Assembly (NCBI GenBank): GCA_003646505.1
Contig: QMKT01000016.1
Location: 1-16,369, forward strand
Origin: Campylobacterota bacterium
GTDB taxonomy: Bacteria > Campylobacterota > Campylobacteria > Campylobacterales > Sulfurovaceae
Direction: 5' to 3'
DNA length: 16,369 nucleotides
The notes beneath the pieces are model-generated. The model made no database searches. It was given only the letters and a program-made list of their open reading frames with translations, and was not told the origin of the DNA. Every line of letters starts with the position of its first letter. Within the stretch, counting starts at the first letter, position 1. A program made the position numbers and the translations under genes. This document shows positions 1-8,740 of the stretch, in pieces.

Positions 1-392
1 TCCAGTCCAACCAGTGCCAACTTTGAAGCAACCAGCTTGTCTCTCATCATTTTAGAGATATTTGTAAACTCTTTGAGTTGTATTTCTATGTTTTCTGCAA
101 TGGTCAAGGAAGAATACAATGCACCAAATTGAAACAAGATACCCCAGTCACTCTGTAATGCCTGAGCATCTTTATAAGAGATATCACGTAAAGAGATACC
201 TAAAACACTCACCTCTCCCTCTGTAGGTTCCAAAAGCATGATCATCTCTTTCATGAGTACTGATTTACCCGAACCACTTTCACCTAAAATCCCGTAGATT
301 TCATTTTCATCAATATGCAGTTTGACACCATCATGTATGGTTCTTTCACCAAACCTTGTCACAATACCTTCTACCTGGATCACGGTATTCAT
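1..392 (-). CDS. mlaF: Mla-type ABC transporter ATP-binding protein, partial (C-terminus beyond left edge)
   Basis: ATPase subunit of a lipid-transport ABC system of the Mla type, acting on the cytoplasmic face of the inner membrane and powering the MlaE permease. About 130 N-terminal residues are visible. A Walker A motif GESGSGKS lies at residues 37-44, followed by a Q-loop (LFQFGALYSSLT, Gln about 88) typical of MlaF/Ttg2A proteins. The signature LSGGQ and Walker B motifs fall outside the window. The start ATG (390-392) overlaps the stop of the upstream mlaE in an ATGA arrangement, which indicates one operon and translational coupling. The identity as an Mla rather than another ABC ATPase rests mainly on the MlaE neighbour. 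Confidence 0.85.
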   Translation of the reverse strand, partial: MNTVIQVEGIVTRFGERTIHDGVKLHIDENEIYGILGESGSGKSVLMKEMIMLLEPTEGEVSVLGISLRDISYKDAQALQSDWGILFQFGALYSSLTIAENIEIQLKEFTNISKMMRDKLVASKLALVGL

Positions 393-1492
393 ATATCAAG
401 CTCCGTAAAGATCACCGAGAAAAGCGCATCAAATGCAATGACCAGGAAAATAGCATTGACCACGGAAGCAGTGGTATGATGCCCTATACTCTCCGTGTTA
501 TCTGAAACCTGAAAACCTCTAAAACATCCTATTGCTGCGATGATAAAGGCAAATACGGGACCTTTTATCATCCCCAGGATATAGTGCTTCACTTCCAATA
601 CTTCATACAGTCTGTTGGTAAACTGGACCATAGAAATATCAAGTGCCATCACTGCAGCGACCATACCTCCAAATATCCCCATAAGATCAGAAAAAAAGAT
701 GAGTAATGGTAAGGCCACCATCAGAGCAATAATACGTGGTAAGACCAAAAAAGTATAAGGGTCAAAGCCCATAGTTCTCATAGCCGCAATTTCTTCAGTG
801 ATCTTCATAGCCCCTATTTCAGCAGTATAGGCGGATCCACTGCGACCTGCTATGACAATAGCAGTGATCATAGGAGCCAACTCTCTTGTAATTGAAATGG
901 CAACCGTATCTACAATGAAGATATCAGCCCCAAATTTGGCTAACTGCACTGAACCCTGGTCAGAAATGACCATACCCACTAAAAATGAGGTCAGTCCTAT
1001 AATAACAAGCGCATTAAACCCTGATTGGTGTATGTGATAAACTGTTTCTTTGAGACGTATCTCTCTGGGGTTAAAAAGAGTATGTACAAAGGCATGAACG
1101 AGATGTCCGGTAAACGTAATGAATTCTTTAATATCAGTATAGACCTCAAAGCTATTTTCACCTATCCTCTCTAGTATGTTTTTCTTTTTAGGACTTTGAA
1201 TTTCATGAATATTTTTATGCAGTAGTTCATACATCTCTTTTTGACTATTGGTGTATCCTATTATTTCTAGACTGGTCTTTTCTTGAAAACGTTCCATATA
1301 TTCTATAAATAATAATACTCCCGCAGAGTCAAACTCATTAACAGCAGAGAGATCCCAAATGATCTTTTTATCACAAGGTGTTTTGCGCAGTTCTTTCTCT
1401 ATTTGAAGTACGGTGTCAAGCATCCATTTTCCTGTTGCACTAAGCTTAAGATGATCAGGATTACTTTCATACATTAAGAACTGCTGCTTCAT
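389..1492 (-). CDS. mlaE: MlaE-family lipid ABC transporter permease with N-terminal STAS-like domain
   Basis: Inner-membrane permease of an Mla-type phospholipid transport system. With the start chosen here it has 367 residues. Roughly the first 105 form a soluble STAS-like domain (DLSAVNEFDSAGVLL core). The rest is the MlaE permease, with the hallmark stretch RELAPMITAIVIAGRSGSA followed by AEIGAMKITEEI and five or six hydrophobic segments. The open frame continues upstream to 1687, but that would overlap the divergent lipoprotein gene and add a stretch not expected in the family. ATG 1490-1492 is taken as start, and ATG 1472-1474 is an alternative. Neither has a convincing Shine-Dalgarno sequence, while a minus-strand TATAAT sits 7 bases upstream of 1492 (see the promoter entry). 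It is co-transcribed with mlaF. Family assignment is firm; the start is uncertain. Confidence 0.88.
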   Translation of the reverse strand: MKQQFLMYESNPDHLKLSATGKWMLDTVLQIEKELRKTPCDKKIIWDLSAVNEFDSAGVLLFIEYMERFQEKTSLEIIGYTNSQKEMYELLHKNIHEIQSPKKKNILERIGENSFEVYTDIKEFITFTGHLVHAFVHTLFNPREIRLKETVYHIHQSGFNALVIIGLTSFLVGMVISDQGSVQLAKFGADIFIVDTVAISITRELAPMITAIVIAGRSGSAYTAEIGAMKITEEIAAMRTMGFDPYTFLVLPRIIALMVALPLLIFFSDLMGIFGGMVAAVMALDISMVQFTNRLYEVLEVKHYILGMIKGPVFAFIIAAIGCFRGFQVSDNTESIGHHTTASVVNAIFLVIAFDALFSVIFTELDI

Positions 1493-1499
1493 AAGAACT

Positions 1500-1505
1500 A
1501 TTATA
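1500..1505 (-). promoter_or_regulatory. Candidate -10 box for mlaE, possibly giving a leaderless mRNA
   Basis: Read on the minus strand this is a perfect TATAAT ending 7 bases before the ATG at 1492. Transcription normally begins about 6-7 bases after a -10 box, so the transcript would begin at or next to the start codon. No ribosome binding site precedes that ATG. Perfect TATAAT boxes are frequent by chance in AT-rich DNA. Confidence 0.35.
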
Positions 1506-1562
1506 GGTAAGATTAGATTAAGCCAAGGTGCAATCATGTAGATTGCATTAAAGCCCTTTAGA

Positions 1563-1568
1563 TATAAT
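1563..1568 (+). promoter_or_regulatory. Candidate -10 box for the agmatine deiminase-family lipoprotein gene
   Basis: Perfect TATAAT 21 bases upstream of the ATG at 1590. A good -35 is not visible, only TTGCAT at 1543-1548 with a short 14-base spacing. A Shine-Dalgarno-like AAGGGA lies between this box and the ATG, so the arrangement is a plausible short-leader promoter. Confidence 0.4.
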
Positions 1569-1589
1569 TCCAAAAATATAAGGGAAACA

Positions 1590-2687
1590 ATGAGACGAAT
1601 AAAACGTAGAATGGGAATGCTACTACTATTGGGTGCAGTTATATGGTCTTGTACCCGTGATCCAAGAGGTGAACTCTTAGTTATCAATCCTTCATTTTTA
1701 CCTCATGAGGGGAATGAACATAAAAGAACATGGCTATCCTTTTATGGAAATGGAGTTGGAGATAAACTCAAGCAAAACAATATTCTCCTTGCTACTGCCA
1801 TCGCACAGTATGAGCCTGTGTCCATTATGGTTAAAAACACAGACAATAAGGAACTCCTAACACTCCTTGGAAATTTAAATACACATCATTACCCTATAGA
1901 AGTAATTGAATCAAAAATGAATACACTATGGATGAGAGATGATGGACCCACTTTTGTTTTAGATGCAAAGGGCCACAAGTCTGGTATAAATTTCAACTTT
2001 ATAGGAGTAGAGGAAGAAGAGCAAGATGAAGAGCAAACAGGTGTATTAAGTTCAAAAATGGCAGACTTTGTTATCACCAAAGCAGGTGCAAAGATCATTC
2101 ATTCTAACCTGATATTAAATAGTGGCTGTTTTGAGGTAGATGGTTCCGGCACTGCCATAATGACAGAGAGTTGTATTATCAATGACGACTATAACCCCTA
2201 CTGGAACAAAGAAGAAATCGAAATAGAGTTAAAATTACTACTGGGACTTCAAAAGATCATTTGGCTTAAAGGCATAAAAGAGGTAGAGATCACAAATGTC
2301 CAGACAGATTTCTATGCACGTTTTGTCAAAGAAGGTGTGGTACTTGTACATAGAAACAATGATAAAGAATCTGATGCCTATGAACTTACAAGAGAAAACA
2401 TCAAGATCCTGAAAGCTGCAACTGATGCAAAAGGCAAGGCACTTGAAGTAGTGATCATAGATGCACCAGATGGCATTGATCATGCTAACGCAGGCTATTT
2501 AGGCTACTATCTCTGTAACCGTGCCCTTATCATGCAGACTTTTGGGGATGCCAAAGCAGACTACAAAGCTAAAAAAGTCCTGCAACTTGCCTTCCCTGAC
2601 AGAACCATAGAAGAAGTTCAAATTGACGCTATGACCTCTGCAGGAGGAAACATACACCGTGCTACACAGCAAGAACCGATAAACTAA
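1590..2687 (+). CDS. Agmatine deiminase-family lipoprotein, probable pseudoenzyme
   Basis: A 365-residue protein of the agmatine deiminase / bacterial peptidyl-arginine deiminase (guanidino-group modifying) family. A basic, hydrophobic N-terminus ends in a lipobox-like IWSC, so Cys21 could be lipidated and the protein anchored outside the cytoplasm. Family landmarks in order are WMRDDGPTFV (115-123), FEVDGSGTAIMTESC (181-195), a TDFYARF block (239-245), QTFGD (316-320) and GGNIHRATQQEP (352-363). Family members usually have DGHTD or DGHID where this protein has NVQTD (catalytic His replaced by Gln238), and GGxIHC where it has GGNIHR (catalytic Cys replaced by Arg357, codon CGT). EGG before the VDG motif is also changed to NSG. 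Deiminase activity is therefore unlikely. The frame is intact, so it appears to be maintained. It lies just upstream of speA but behind a separate promoter. The start is supported by AAGGGA about 5 bases upstream. A binding or sensory role is only conjecture. Confidence 0.8.
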   Translation: MRRIKRRMGMLLLLGAVIWSCTRDPRGELLVINPSFLPHEGNEHKRTWLSFYGNGVGDKLKQNNILLATAIAQYEPVSIMVKNTDNKELLTLLGNLNTHHYPIEVIESKMNTLWMRDDGPTFVLDAKGHKSGINFNFIGVEEEEQDEEQTGVLSSKMADFVITKAGAKIIHSNLILNSGCFEVDGSGTAIMTESCIINDDYNPYWNKEEIEIELKLLLGLQKIIWLKGIKEVEITNVQTDFYARFVKEGVVLVHRNNDKESDAYELTRENIKILKAATDAKGKALEVVIIDAPDGIDHANAGYLGYYLCNRALIMQTFGDAKADYKAKKVLQLAFPDRTIEEVQIDAMTSAGGNIHRATQQEPIN

Positions 2688-2713
2688 TTTCCACAAATGA
2701 CATTAATTTTTGA

Positions 2714-2719
2714 TATAAT
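2714..2719 (+). promoter_or_regulatory. Candidate -10 promoter box of speA-cysE
   Basis: TATAAT inside a T/A-rich stretch in the 59-base gap before speA. A TAGGG ribosome binding site follows, 6 bases before the ATG at 2747. The -35 is weak, as is common in Campylobacterota sigma-70 promoters. Confidence 0.5.
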
Positions 2720-2746
2720 TATCATTATGTACGTATAGGGTTATAA

Positions 2747-4624
2747 ATGAAAGATTTTGGGTTAAACATTTGGGGTGATAAAAACTTTGTCATTGATCAT
2801 GACACTGTCAATATTAATCATGCTTCTAAACCTTCTTTGCTGCAGATTACCCAAGATATTCGAGACAAAGGGCATAAAGGTCCGCTTTTACTCCGTTTCC
2901 CCCATCTTATAAAAAAACAGATCTCTACACTTTTTAATACCTTTGACAAAGCAACACAGGAATTTAACTATAGCGGTAGTTTCCATGCTGTTTTCCCGCT
3001 CAAAGTAAACCAGTTTCCAAACTTCATCACTTCTTTAATGGACGTTTCTTCTGAATATAATTATGGTCTGGAAGCAGGAAGCAAAGCTGAACTCATCATT
3101 GCAATGACAAAAACCCCTCTTGGTGCACCCATAACAGTCAATGGATTTAAAGATAAAGAGATGATATCACTGTGCTTCATTGCCGCGAAAATGGGACACA
3201 ATATTACTATCACGATAGAAGGACTTGGGGAACTGGAAACGATCATTCAAGTCAATCATGAATTCAATACTTCAGCAAATAATCCAATTACACCTAAAAT
3301 TGGAGTGCGTATTCGTCTTCATAGTTCCGGTATTGGTATCTGGGCAAAAAGTGGTGGGTACAGCTCCAAGTTTGGTCTAACATCCACCGAACTTCTTGAA
3401 GCCTATGAGATGCTTAAAAAAAATAATCTCTTAACGCATTTATGGATGATCCATTTTCACATCGGTTCACAAATGGGAGATATCGCTCCACTTAAAAAAG
3501 CTTTACGTGAAGCGGGTAACATCTATGCTGAACTCAAGAAACGTGGTGCTGATGCACTAGGAGCCATTAACATAGGTGGTGGCTTGGCAGTGGAATATAG
3601 TCAGCATGAAGGTAAAACTGAACGAAACTACTCCCTCCAGGAATTTGCCAACGATGTGGTCTACCTTATGCAGGAGATCGCCAAAAGCAAAGGCGTAGAG
3701 GAACCCGATATCTTTACAGAGTCCGGGCGATACATCGCAGCATCACACTCTGTCTTGGTAGCACCTGTCTTAGAGCTCTTTTCTCAAGAATACAACGAAA
3801 AAGGCTTACGTCTTAAAGAAAAAAACCCCCCGCTTATTGAAGAGTTACATGATCTTTATCGGTCTATTTCACGTAAACACGCACGTGAATACCTTCATGA
3901 TGCATTGGATCATATGGAGAGTTTACTCACACTCTTTGATTTGGGATATATCGATTTGGAAGACCGTTCAAACACAGAAATACTTGTCAATCTGATCATT
4001 AAAAAGGCCATCGCCTTACTTAAATCTGAAGATACAGATGAACTCAAAAAGCTACAAGACCGCATACAAGAAAAGTACCTTGTAAATTTCTCTGCCTTCC
4101 AATCACTTCCAGACTTTTGGGGTTTGGCACAGCAATTTCCTGTTATGCCGCTGGACAGACTTGATACCAAACCAACCAATCCTGCGAGTATTTGGGATAT
4201 TACCTGTGACAGCGACGGGGAGATAGGTTTTAACCGTGACTTACCACTTTACCTTCATGACATCGATATAAGTAAAGAAGAATACTTTCTGGCTTTTTTC
4301 CTTACCGGTGCGTATCAGGAAGTACTGGGTATGAAACATAACCTCTTTACACACCCGACAGAAGCAGTTATCAACTTTGATAAAGAAGGTAACTACCATA
4401 TTGAACATCTTATAGAAGCACAAAACCTTATGGATGTACTTGATGACTTAGACTATGACACCAATATTATGGATAAGACACTCAAATATCGTATTGAAGA
4501 ATCTACGCACATCAGTCAAGAAGAAAAAAGAGAACTTTTAGGTAAACTATACCTTTATTTAAGTGAAAACAGTTATCTTAAAACAATACAAGCCAATAAT
4601 GAAAACATGGAAAACCAAGGATAA
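2747..4624 (+). CDS. speA: Biosynthetic arginine decarboxylase (PLP-dependent)
   Basis: Decarboxylates L-arginine to agmatine in the cytoplasm, the first step of the agmatine route to putrescine. The 625 residues compare with about 630-660 for the SpeA family, so it is full length. Visible landmarks are the PLP lysine in FPLKVNQF (Lys86), FHIGSQMGD (substrate/cofactor barrel), the glycine-rich [12 protein letters not shown] loop, TESGRY (PLP-phosphate region) and [12 protein letters not shown], where Cys487 is the conserved active-site cysteine of the fold. The N-terminal segment [10 protein letters not shown] is typical of the family. The start has a TAGGG ribosome binding site. cysE follows after 5 bases, with its ribosome binding site inside the end of speA, so the two genes are very likely co-transcribed. 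Confidence 0.96.
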   Translation: MKDFGLNIWGDKNFVIDHDTVNINHASKPSLLQITQDIRDKGHKGPLLLRFPHLIKKQISTLFNTFDKATQEFNYSGSFHAVFPLKVNQFPNFITSLMDVSSEYNYGLEAGSKAELIIAMTKTPLGAPITVNGFKDKEMISLCFIAAKMGHNITITIEGLGELETIIQVNHEFNTSANNPITPKIGVRIRLHSSGIGIWAKSGGYSSKFGLTSTELLEAYEMLKKNNLLTHLWMIHFHIGSQMGDIAPLKKALREAGNIYAELKKRGADALGAINIGGGLAVEYSQHEGKTERNYSLQEFANDVVYLMQEIAKSKGVEEPDIFTESGRYIAASHSVLVAPVLELFSQEYNEKGLRLKEKNPPLIEELHDLYRSISRKHAREYLHDALDHMESLLTLFDLGYIDLEDRSNTEILVNLIIKKAIALLKSEDTDELKKLQDRIQEKYLVNFSAFQSLPDFWGLAQQFPVMPLDRLDTKPTNPASIWDITCDSDGEIGFNRDLPLYLHDIDISKEEYFLAFFLTGAYQEVLGMKHNLFTHPTEAVINFDKEGNYHIEHLIEAQNLMDVLDDLDYDTNIMDKTLKYRIEESTHISQEEKRELLGKLYLYLSENSYLKTIQANNENMENQG

Positions 4625-4629
4625 TAAAC

Positions 4630-5331
4630 GTGAACGTATTTAGTCTCATAAAAGAAGATTTTACCAATGTCAAAAGAAATGACCCTGCCCTGCATTCAAC
4701 TTTTGAACTTTTTTTTAACTACCCTGGTCTATGGGCACTTTTTTTCCACCGTTTTGCCCACTCATTATACAAAAAAGGCTTACGGTTCATCCCAAGATTT
4801 ATTTCAGCCTTTGGTATGTTTTTTACCATGATCGATATACACCCCGCTGCCACGATCGGACGTAGAGTATTTATAGATCATGGTGTTGGGGTGGTAATAG
4901 GTGAGACGACTGTCGTCGGCAATGATGTTATCATCTACCAACAAGTGACGCTTGGTGGTGTCAGCACCTCAAAAGGAAAACGTCACCCTACCATAGGTGA
5001 TAATGTAGTCATAGGTGCTGGTGCAAAAGTACTGGGCAATATCTTCATAGGAGATAATGCCAAAATAGGTGCCAACTCTGTTGTCGTTAAAAATGTCCCT
5101 TTTTCTGCTACAGCCGTTGGCATACCTGCACGTGTACTACAGTGCGAAAAAGAATCCTCACATCTTAACCATGACATCATGCCAGATGTCAATAAGGAAA
5201 TTTTTGAGTACCTGTTAAAACGTATTGAAGTACTGGAAAATGCTCTACCAAAAGGCAAACAAGATGCTATCAAGAAAAAAGATCACGATTTAGATGAAGA
5301 ATATGATAACTTTATTCACAGTATGGATTAA
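4630..5331 (+). CDS. cysE: Serine O-acetyltransferase
   Basis: Transfers acetyl from acetyl-CoA to L-serine to make O-acetylserine, the precursor of cysteine. It is a 233-residue protein with a helical N-terminus and a C-terminal left-handed beta-helix of hexapeptide repeats (about residues 70-145). Asp69 in DIHPAA and His84 in FIDHGVG correspond to the catalytic Asp/His pair. VTLGGV and GKRHPTIG are the substrate loops. The N-terminal part is shorter than in E. coli CysE, as in many Campylobacterota and Gram-positive forms. The start is GTG, supported by AAGGA at the end of speA, 8 bases upstream. The C-terminus is highly charged ([12 protein letters not shown]). Pairing with speA is not an obvious pathway link. 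Confidence 0.94.
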   Translation: MNVFSLIKEDFTNVKRNDPALHSTFELFFNYPGLWALFFHRFAHSLYKKGLRFIPRFISAFGMFFTMIDIHPAATIGRRVFIDHGVGVVIGETTVVGNDVIIYQQVTLGGVSTSKGKRHPTIGDNVVIGAGAKVLGNIFIGDNAKIGANSVVVKNVPFSATAVGIPARVLQCEKESSHLNHDIMPDVNKEIFEYLLKRIEVLENALPKGKQDAIKKKDHDLDEEYDNFIHSMD

Positions 5332-5380
5332 AGAAAACTTCTATTAGACAGTTATAAACCACAAATATTCAGATTTTAGC

Positions 5381-5386
5381 TATAAT
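5381..5386 (+). promoter_or_regulatory. Candidate -10 promoter box of the aminotransferase gene
   Basis: TATAAT in a 91-base AT-rich gap after cysE, preceded by TTTTAGC and no clear -35. The ribosome binding site AAAGGG (5412-5417) lies 5 bases before the ATG at 5423. Confidence 0.5.
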
Positions 5387-5422
5387 AATAGTTATTTAAA
5401 CTAATTTTATTAAAGGGTTTTC

Positions 5423-6592
5423 ATGCTTTCAGATCGCATACAAACACTATCTCCATCACTCACTATCGCTATATCTTCACTTGCACGTGATCTAAAAGCA
5501 CAGGGTAAAGACATCCTTTCTTTTTCTGCAGGAGAACCAGACTTTGGAACACCACAACGTATCAAAGATGCGGCCATCAAAGCGATTAATGATGGATTTA
5601 CACAATACACTGCCGTACCAGGCACACCAGAAGTACTTGAAGCAGTAGCCACTAAACTCAAAAGAGACAATGGTCTAGACTATGCACCTTCAGACATCAT
5701 CGTCAGTAATGGTGCAAAACAATCACTTTTTAACCTCTTACAGGCTGTACTTAATGAAGATGAAGAGGTGATCATCCCTGCACCCTACTGGGTTACATAT
5801 CCTGAGTTGGTCAAATATGCAGGTGCTATACCTGTAGTTATCGATACTAATGAGATAGCCGGATTTAAGATCACTGCAGATCAACTTCAAGCTGCCATTA
5901 CTCCTAAAACAAAAATGCTTATTTTGACAACTCCTTCCAATCCTACTGGTTCTGTTTATTCAAAAAAAGAACTTGTGGCTCTAGCTGAAGTTTTAAAAGG
6001 CACAGATATTGTTGTTGTTTCTGATGAAATGTATGAAAAGCTTGTATACGGTATAGAATTTGTAGCAGCAGCAAGTGTCTCTGAAGACATGTATCAGCGT
6101 ACTGTAACAGTCAATGGTCTTAGTAAATCTGTAGCCATGACGGGATGGCGTTTTGGATACTTGGCAACACCGAACAAAACATTCATCGCTGCGATGAACA
6201 AGTTGCAAAGTCAAAGCACATCAAACATTAACTCTATCACTCAAAAAGCAGCTATCCCTGCACTTCTTGGTGAAGTAGATGAGGACATCGATAACATGAG
6301 AAGAGCCTTTGAAGGAAGAGCAGATGAAGCCGTGAAACTCTTTAATGAAGTAGATGGTCTTTCTGTTTTAAAACCACAAGGGGCATTTTACCTTTTTGTA
6401 AACATCAAAGATGTATCAAATGACTCTATCGAGTTTTGTAAAGAGTTACTGCAAGCCACAGGTGTTGCAGTAGTTCCAGGTATAGGATTTGGGTCTGAAG
6501 GTTACTTTAGATTCTCATTTGCAACAGACATTACAACTATACGGGAAGGTATCAGACGTATCGAAAAATTTGTAAAACAAAAAAGAACTTAG
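5423..6592 (+). CDS. aspC: Class I pyridoxal-phosphate aminotransferase, probable aspartate aminotransferase
   Basis: Probably interconverts aspartate and 2-oxoglutarate with oxaloacetate and glutamate in the cytoplasm. Its 389 residues match the I-beta (thermophile-type) aspartate aminotransferases. Landmarks are SAGEPDFGTP near the N-terminus, SNGAKQSLFN (PLP-phosphate loop), APYWVTYPE, PSNPTGSVYS (PLP-ring Asn), VSDEMYEKLVY (PLP Asp/Tyr) and NGLSKSVAMTGWRFGY, with the Schiff-base lysine at residue 235. YFRFSFAT near the C-terminus carries the arginine expected to bind the alpha-carboxylate. Substrate preference (aspartate versus prephenate or others) cannot be settled from sequence. It has its own promoter and a terminator-like hairpin after it, so it is probably monocistronic. 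Confidence 0.93.
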   Translation: MLSDRIQTLSPSLTIAISSLARDLKAQGKDILSFSAGEPDFGTPQRIKDAAIKAINDGFTQYTAVPGTPEVLEAVATKLKRDNGLDYAPSDIIVSNGAKQSLFNLLQAVLNEDEEVIIPAPYWVTYPELVKYAGAIPVVIDTNEIAGFKITADQLQAAITPKTKMLILTTPSNPTGSVYSKKELVALAEVLKGTDIVVVSDEMYEKLVYGIEFVAAASVSEDMYQRTVTVNGLSKSVAMTGWRFGYLATPNKTFIAAMNKLQSQSTSNINSITQKAAIPALLGEVDEDIDNMRRAFEGRADEAVKLFNEVDGLSVLKPQGAFYLFVNIKDVSNDSIEFCKELLQATGVAVVPGIGFGSEGYFRFSFATDITTIREGIRRIEKFVKQKRT

Positions 6593-6601
6593 CCTTCAGA
6601 G

Positions 6602-6623
6602 GATGGTAACAACTGTTGCCATC
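6602..6623 (+). terminator. Hairpin after the aminotransferase gene
   Basis: GATGGTAAC and GTTGCCATC form a 9-bp stem (one G-U pair) around the 4-base loop AACT, starting 10 bases after the stop codon and followed by a short TTTA. The T-run is weak, so it may be an inefficient terminator or a transcript-stabilising hairpin. Confidence 0.5.
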
Positions 6624-6655
6624 TTTACTCCCTCACATTTCAAAAGGTAGATCCT

Positions 6656-8740
6656 ATGAAAATATTTTTAAAACTCGCTCTTCTCTTCTCTCTCTTAACA
6701 CTCACACTTCATGCAGAACGTGAAAAACTGGACTTTTCTCTAGTCATTTCAGGAGGGGTCAGTCTTGGTGCGTACGAGGCAGGTTACAACTGGGCAATAA
6801 TCAAAATGCTCAACAAAATAAAAAAAAATGGTAAATTAGTTGAACCTGAACTGCGCTCTGTGGCAGGTGCATCTGCAGGTTCCATCAATGCTTTGCTCTC
6901 TGCCATGTACTGGTGTCAAAAAGATTCTGTACCTCTACACAACTCTGTAGATGATAACCTATTTTATGAAACTTGGGTTCACCTTGGCATAGAAGACCTT
7001 GTGATCGATGGTAAAGACCCAACAAATCAAAACAGTTTATTGACAAGAAGAGGTTTGGAAAAGAAAGGTGAGATTATTATTGAACACCTCAAAAAGCCTA
7101 TATTTAAAAAGAACTGTGAAGTTCCTCTCGGTGTTTCAGTCACAAAAGTGAGACCGATCGTTGAAAATATTTCTGGTATTAAAGTCAAAAATCAAAACTT
7201 TTCCGTACCTCTTGTTTTTAAAGAGAAAAATGGACAGGGAATTGTTGAAAATAATGATTTGCCAAAAAGTACAGCCTTTTATCTTTCCATCCCAGGTATA
7301 GAAAAAGACAGACAAAAACTTGTGAATCTTCTCTTCGCTTCAGGTGCATTCCCTGGCGCTTTTCAACAAGTAAAACTAGACTATAAATATAAAGGTAAAA
7401 ATAATTCAGCCTACTTCATTGATGGTGGTTTGTATGATAATGTACCTCTCGATCTCGCCATTGCACTTGATAAAAATTCAACACACTTTTTATTTATGGA
7501 TCCCAGTAATATTCGTAATGAGATCATGGTCAAAGAAGATGAAGCTAAAGAGGAATTACCCGTTGGATTTATAACAACCAACCTTATCCCTGTCTTCAGT
7601 AGTTTTGGCATTATGCAATCTATGAAACTCTATGATGCTATCAATAAAAACTTTAGAGGAGACTCAGATAAAAAATTAATACTTTCTTCCAGACATCATC
7701 CTATTACGGGAAAATTCTTAGGACATTTTGGTGCATTTTTAGATGAAAATTTTCGTACTTATGATTATTATGTAGGTGTATACGATGCTATATATAATCT
7801 TGCCGCAGCATTAAAAAGAAAAAGTAAATATAGCCATTTCTCCCAAATAAAACTGATGAATGCACTCAAAACAAGATTGGGGATAGATACTAATCCTGAA
7901 GCATTAGCAGCCTATAAACTTTTTCTACATACTGAGTTTGATCATACTAAACCAAAAACAACCGATAAATTCTCTGCCATCTATAATGCATTTAATATAG
8001 AAAAACCAAATGAACAACGTTATGATAATAACGAGTTTAAATCCTTCCTTGTCAATCTTGATATGCAGTATCTTAAAACATCTAAAAACTCTTTTCTCAC
8101 TTATGCGAAACAAGACATTGATAATTGGTATAAAAGGCCTTTACGCTTTATTATCAACCGTATTACGACGCTTGAAAATGACAGAGCAGAAATTTATCCT
8201 GATCATGCAGGTATTGCTACAATGACCAGCGTTGGTGCATGGGTGGGAAGCAGTTCAATTAAAGATAAAAACGGTTTTCATTTTTTACCTTTAGATGTGC
8301 CTCAGGATGAAGGAAAAGAAGGTTTACGCACTGCTCTGAGACTATTACCTGGAGAAATAGCAACAGATCTCACGAATGGGGGAACAAGTTTTGGCTATAC
8401 CGCACTTTATTATAATGATAAGATGCCTTTGATAGATGCGCTGGAAACAAAAGCATCTTTTGTCGTTGCAAATAAAACATCCAATTTCGTACGTGTAGAT
8501 GTCTCTGCCTTTCATGATTATGATGACTTTATGAAATTTGGGGCAGGTGTAAGTTTCTTTGGAGATACAAAAGGCTCATTCTACAAAGAAGACAGTGCTT
8601 ATGGTTTAAACACTTATATAGACATCGTTGATATCTTTAGGCTCACGTATGTTTATAGAGAGGGAGAAAAAGTAGATAATAATTATCTTTACTTTGGGAT
8701 TGAAAATATCCCTAGTCTAATTTACTGGCTAAACAGATAA
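6656..8740 (+). CDS. Exported patatin-like phospholipase
   Basis: Predicted lipid acyl hydrolase with a Ser-Asp dyad. The N-terminal 20 residues form a Sec signal peptide (hydrophobic core, cleavage after LHA), so it acts in the periplasm or outer membrane. The patatin domain shows the oxyanion-hole stretch SGGVSLGAYEAG (32-43), the nucleophile elbow GASAGS with Ser73, and the second catalytic residue in DGGLYDNVPL at Asp256. At 694 residues it is much longer than the roughly 300-residue patatin core. The last 200 or so residues are rich in alternating polar/aromatic strands (SFGYTALYY, FVRVDVSAF, FRLTYVYREG, NYLYFGIEN), suggesting a beta-rich, possibly outer-membrane domain, which is an inference. 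AAAAGG 8 bases before the ATG supports the start. It converges on the DedA gene with 15 bases between stop codons. Confidence 0.87.
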   Translation: MKIFLKLALLFSLLTLTLHAEREKLDFSLVISGGVSLGAYEAGYNWAIIKMLNKIKKNGKLVEPELRSVAGASAGSINALLSAMYWCQKDSVPLHNSVDDNLFYETWVHLGIEDLVIDGKDPTNQNSLLTRRGLEKKGEIIIEHLKKPIFKKNCEVPLGVSVTKVRPIVENISGIKVKNQNFSVPLVFKEKNGQGIVENNDLPKSTAFYLSIPGIEKDRQKLVNLLFASGAFPGAFQQVKLDYKYKGKNNSAYFIDGGLYDNVPLDLAIALDKNSTHFLFMDPSNIRNEIMVKEDEAKEELPVGFITTNLIPVFSSFGIMQSMKLYDAINKNFRGDSDKKLILSSRHHPITGKFLGHFGAFLDENFRTYDYYVGVYDAIYNLAAALKRKSKYSHFSQIKLMNALKTRLGIDTNPEALAAYKLFLHTEFDHTKPKTTDKFSAIYNAFNIEKPNEQRYDNNEFKSFLVNLDMQYLKTSKNSFLTYAKQDIDNWYKRPLRFIINRITTLENDRAEIYPDHAGIATMTSVGAWVGSSSIKDKNGFHFLPLDVPQDEGKEGLRTALRLLPGEIATDLTNGGTSFGYTALYYNDKMPLIDALETKASFVVANKTSNFVRVDVSAFHDYDDFMKFGAGVSFFGDTKGSFYKEDSAYGLNTYIDIVDIFRLTYVYREGEKVDNNYLYFGIENIPSLIYWLNR

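Noticed and set aside
1493..1687. N-terminal extension of the MlaE reading frame by 65 residues
   Set aside because: It would overlap the divergent lipoprotein gene, whose start has a ribosome binding site, and its residues do not resemble the start of MlaE proteins.
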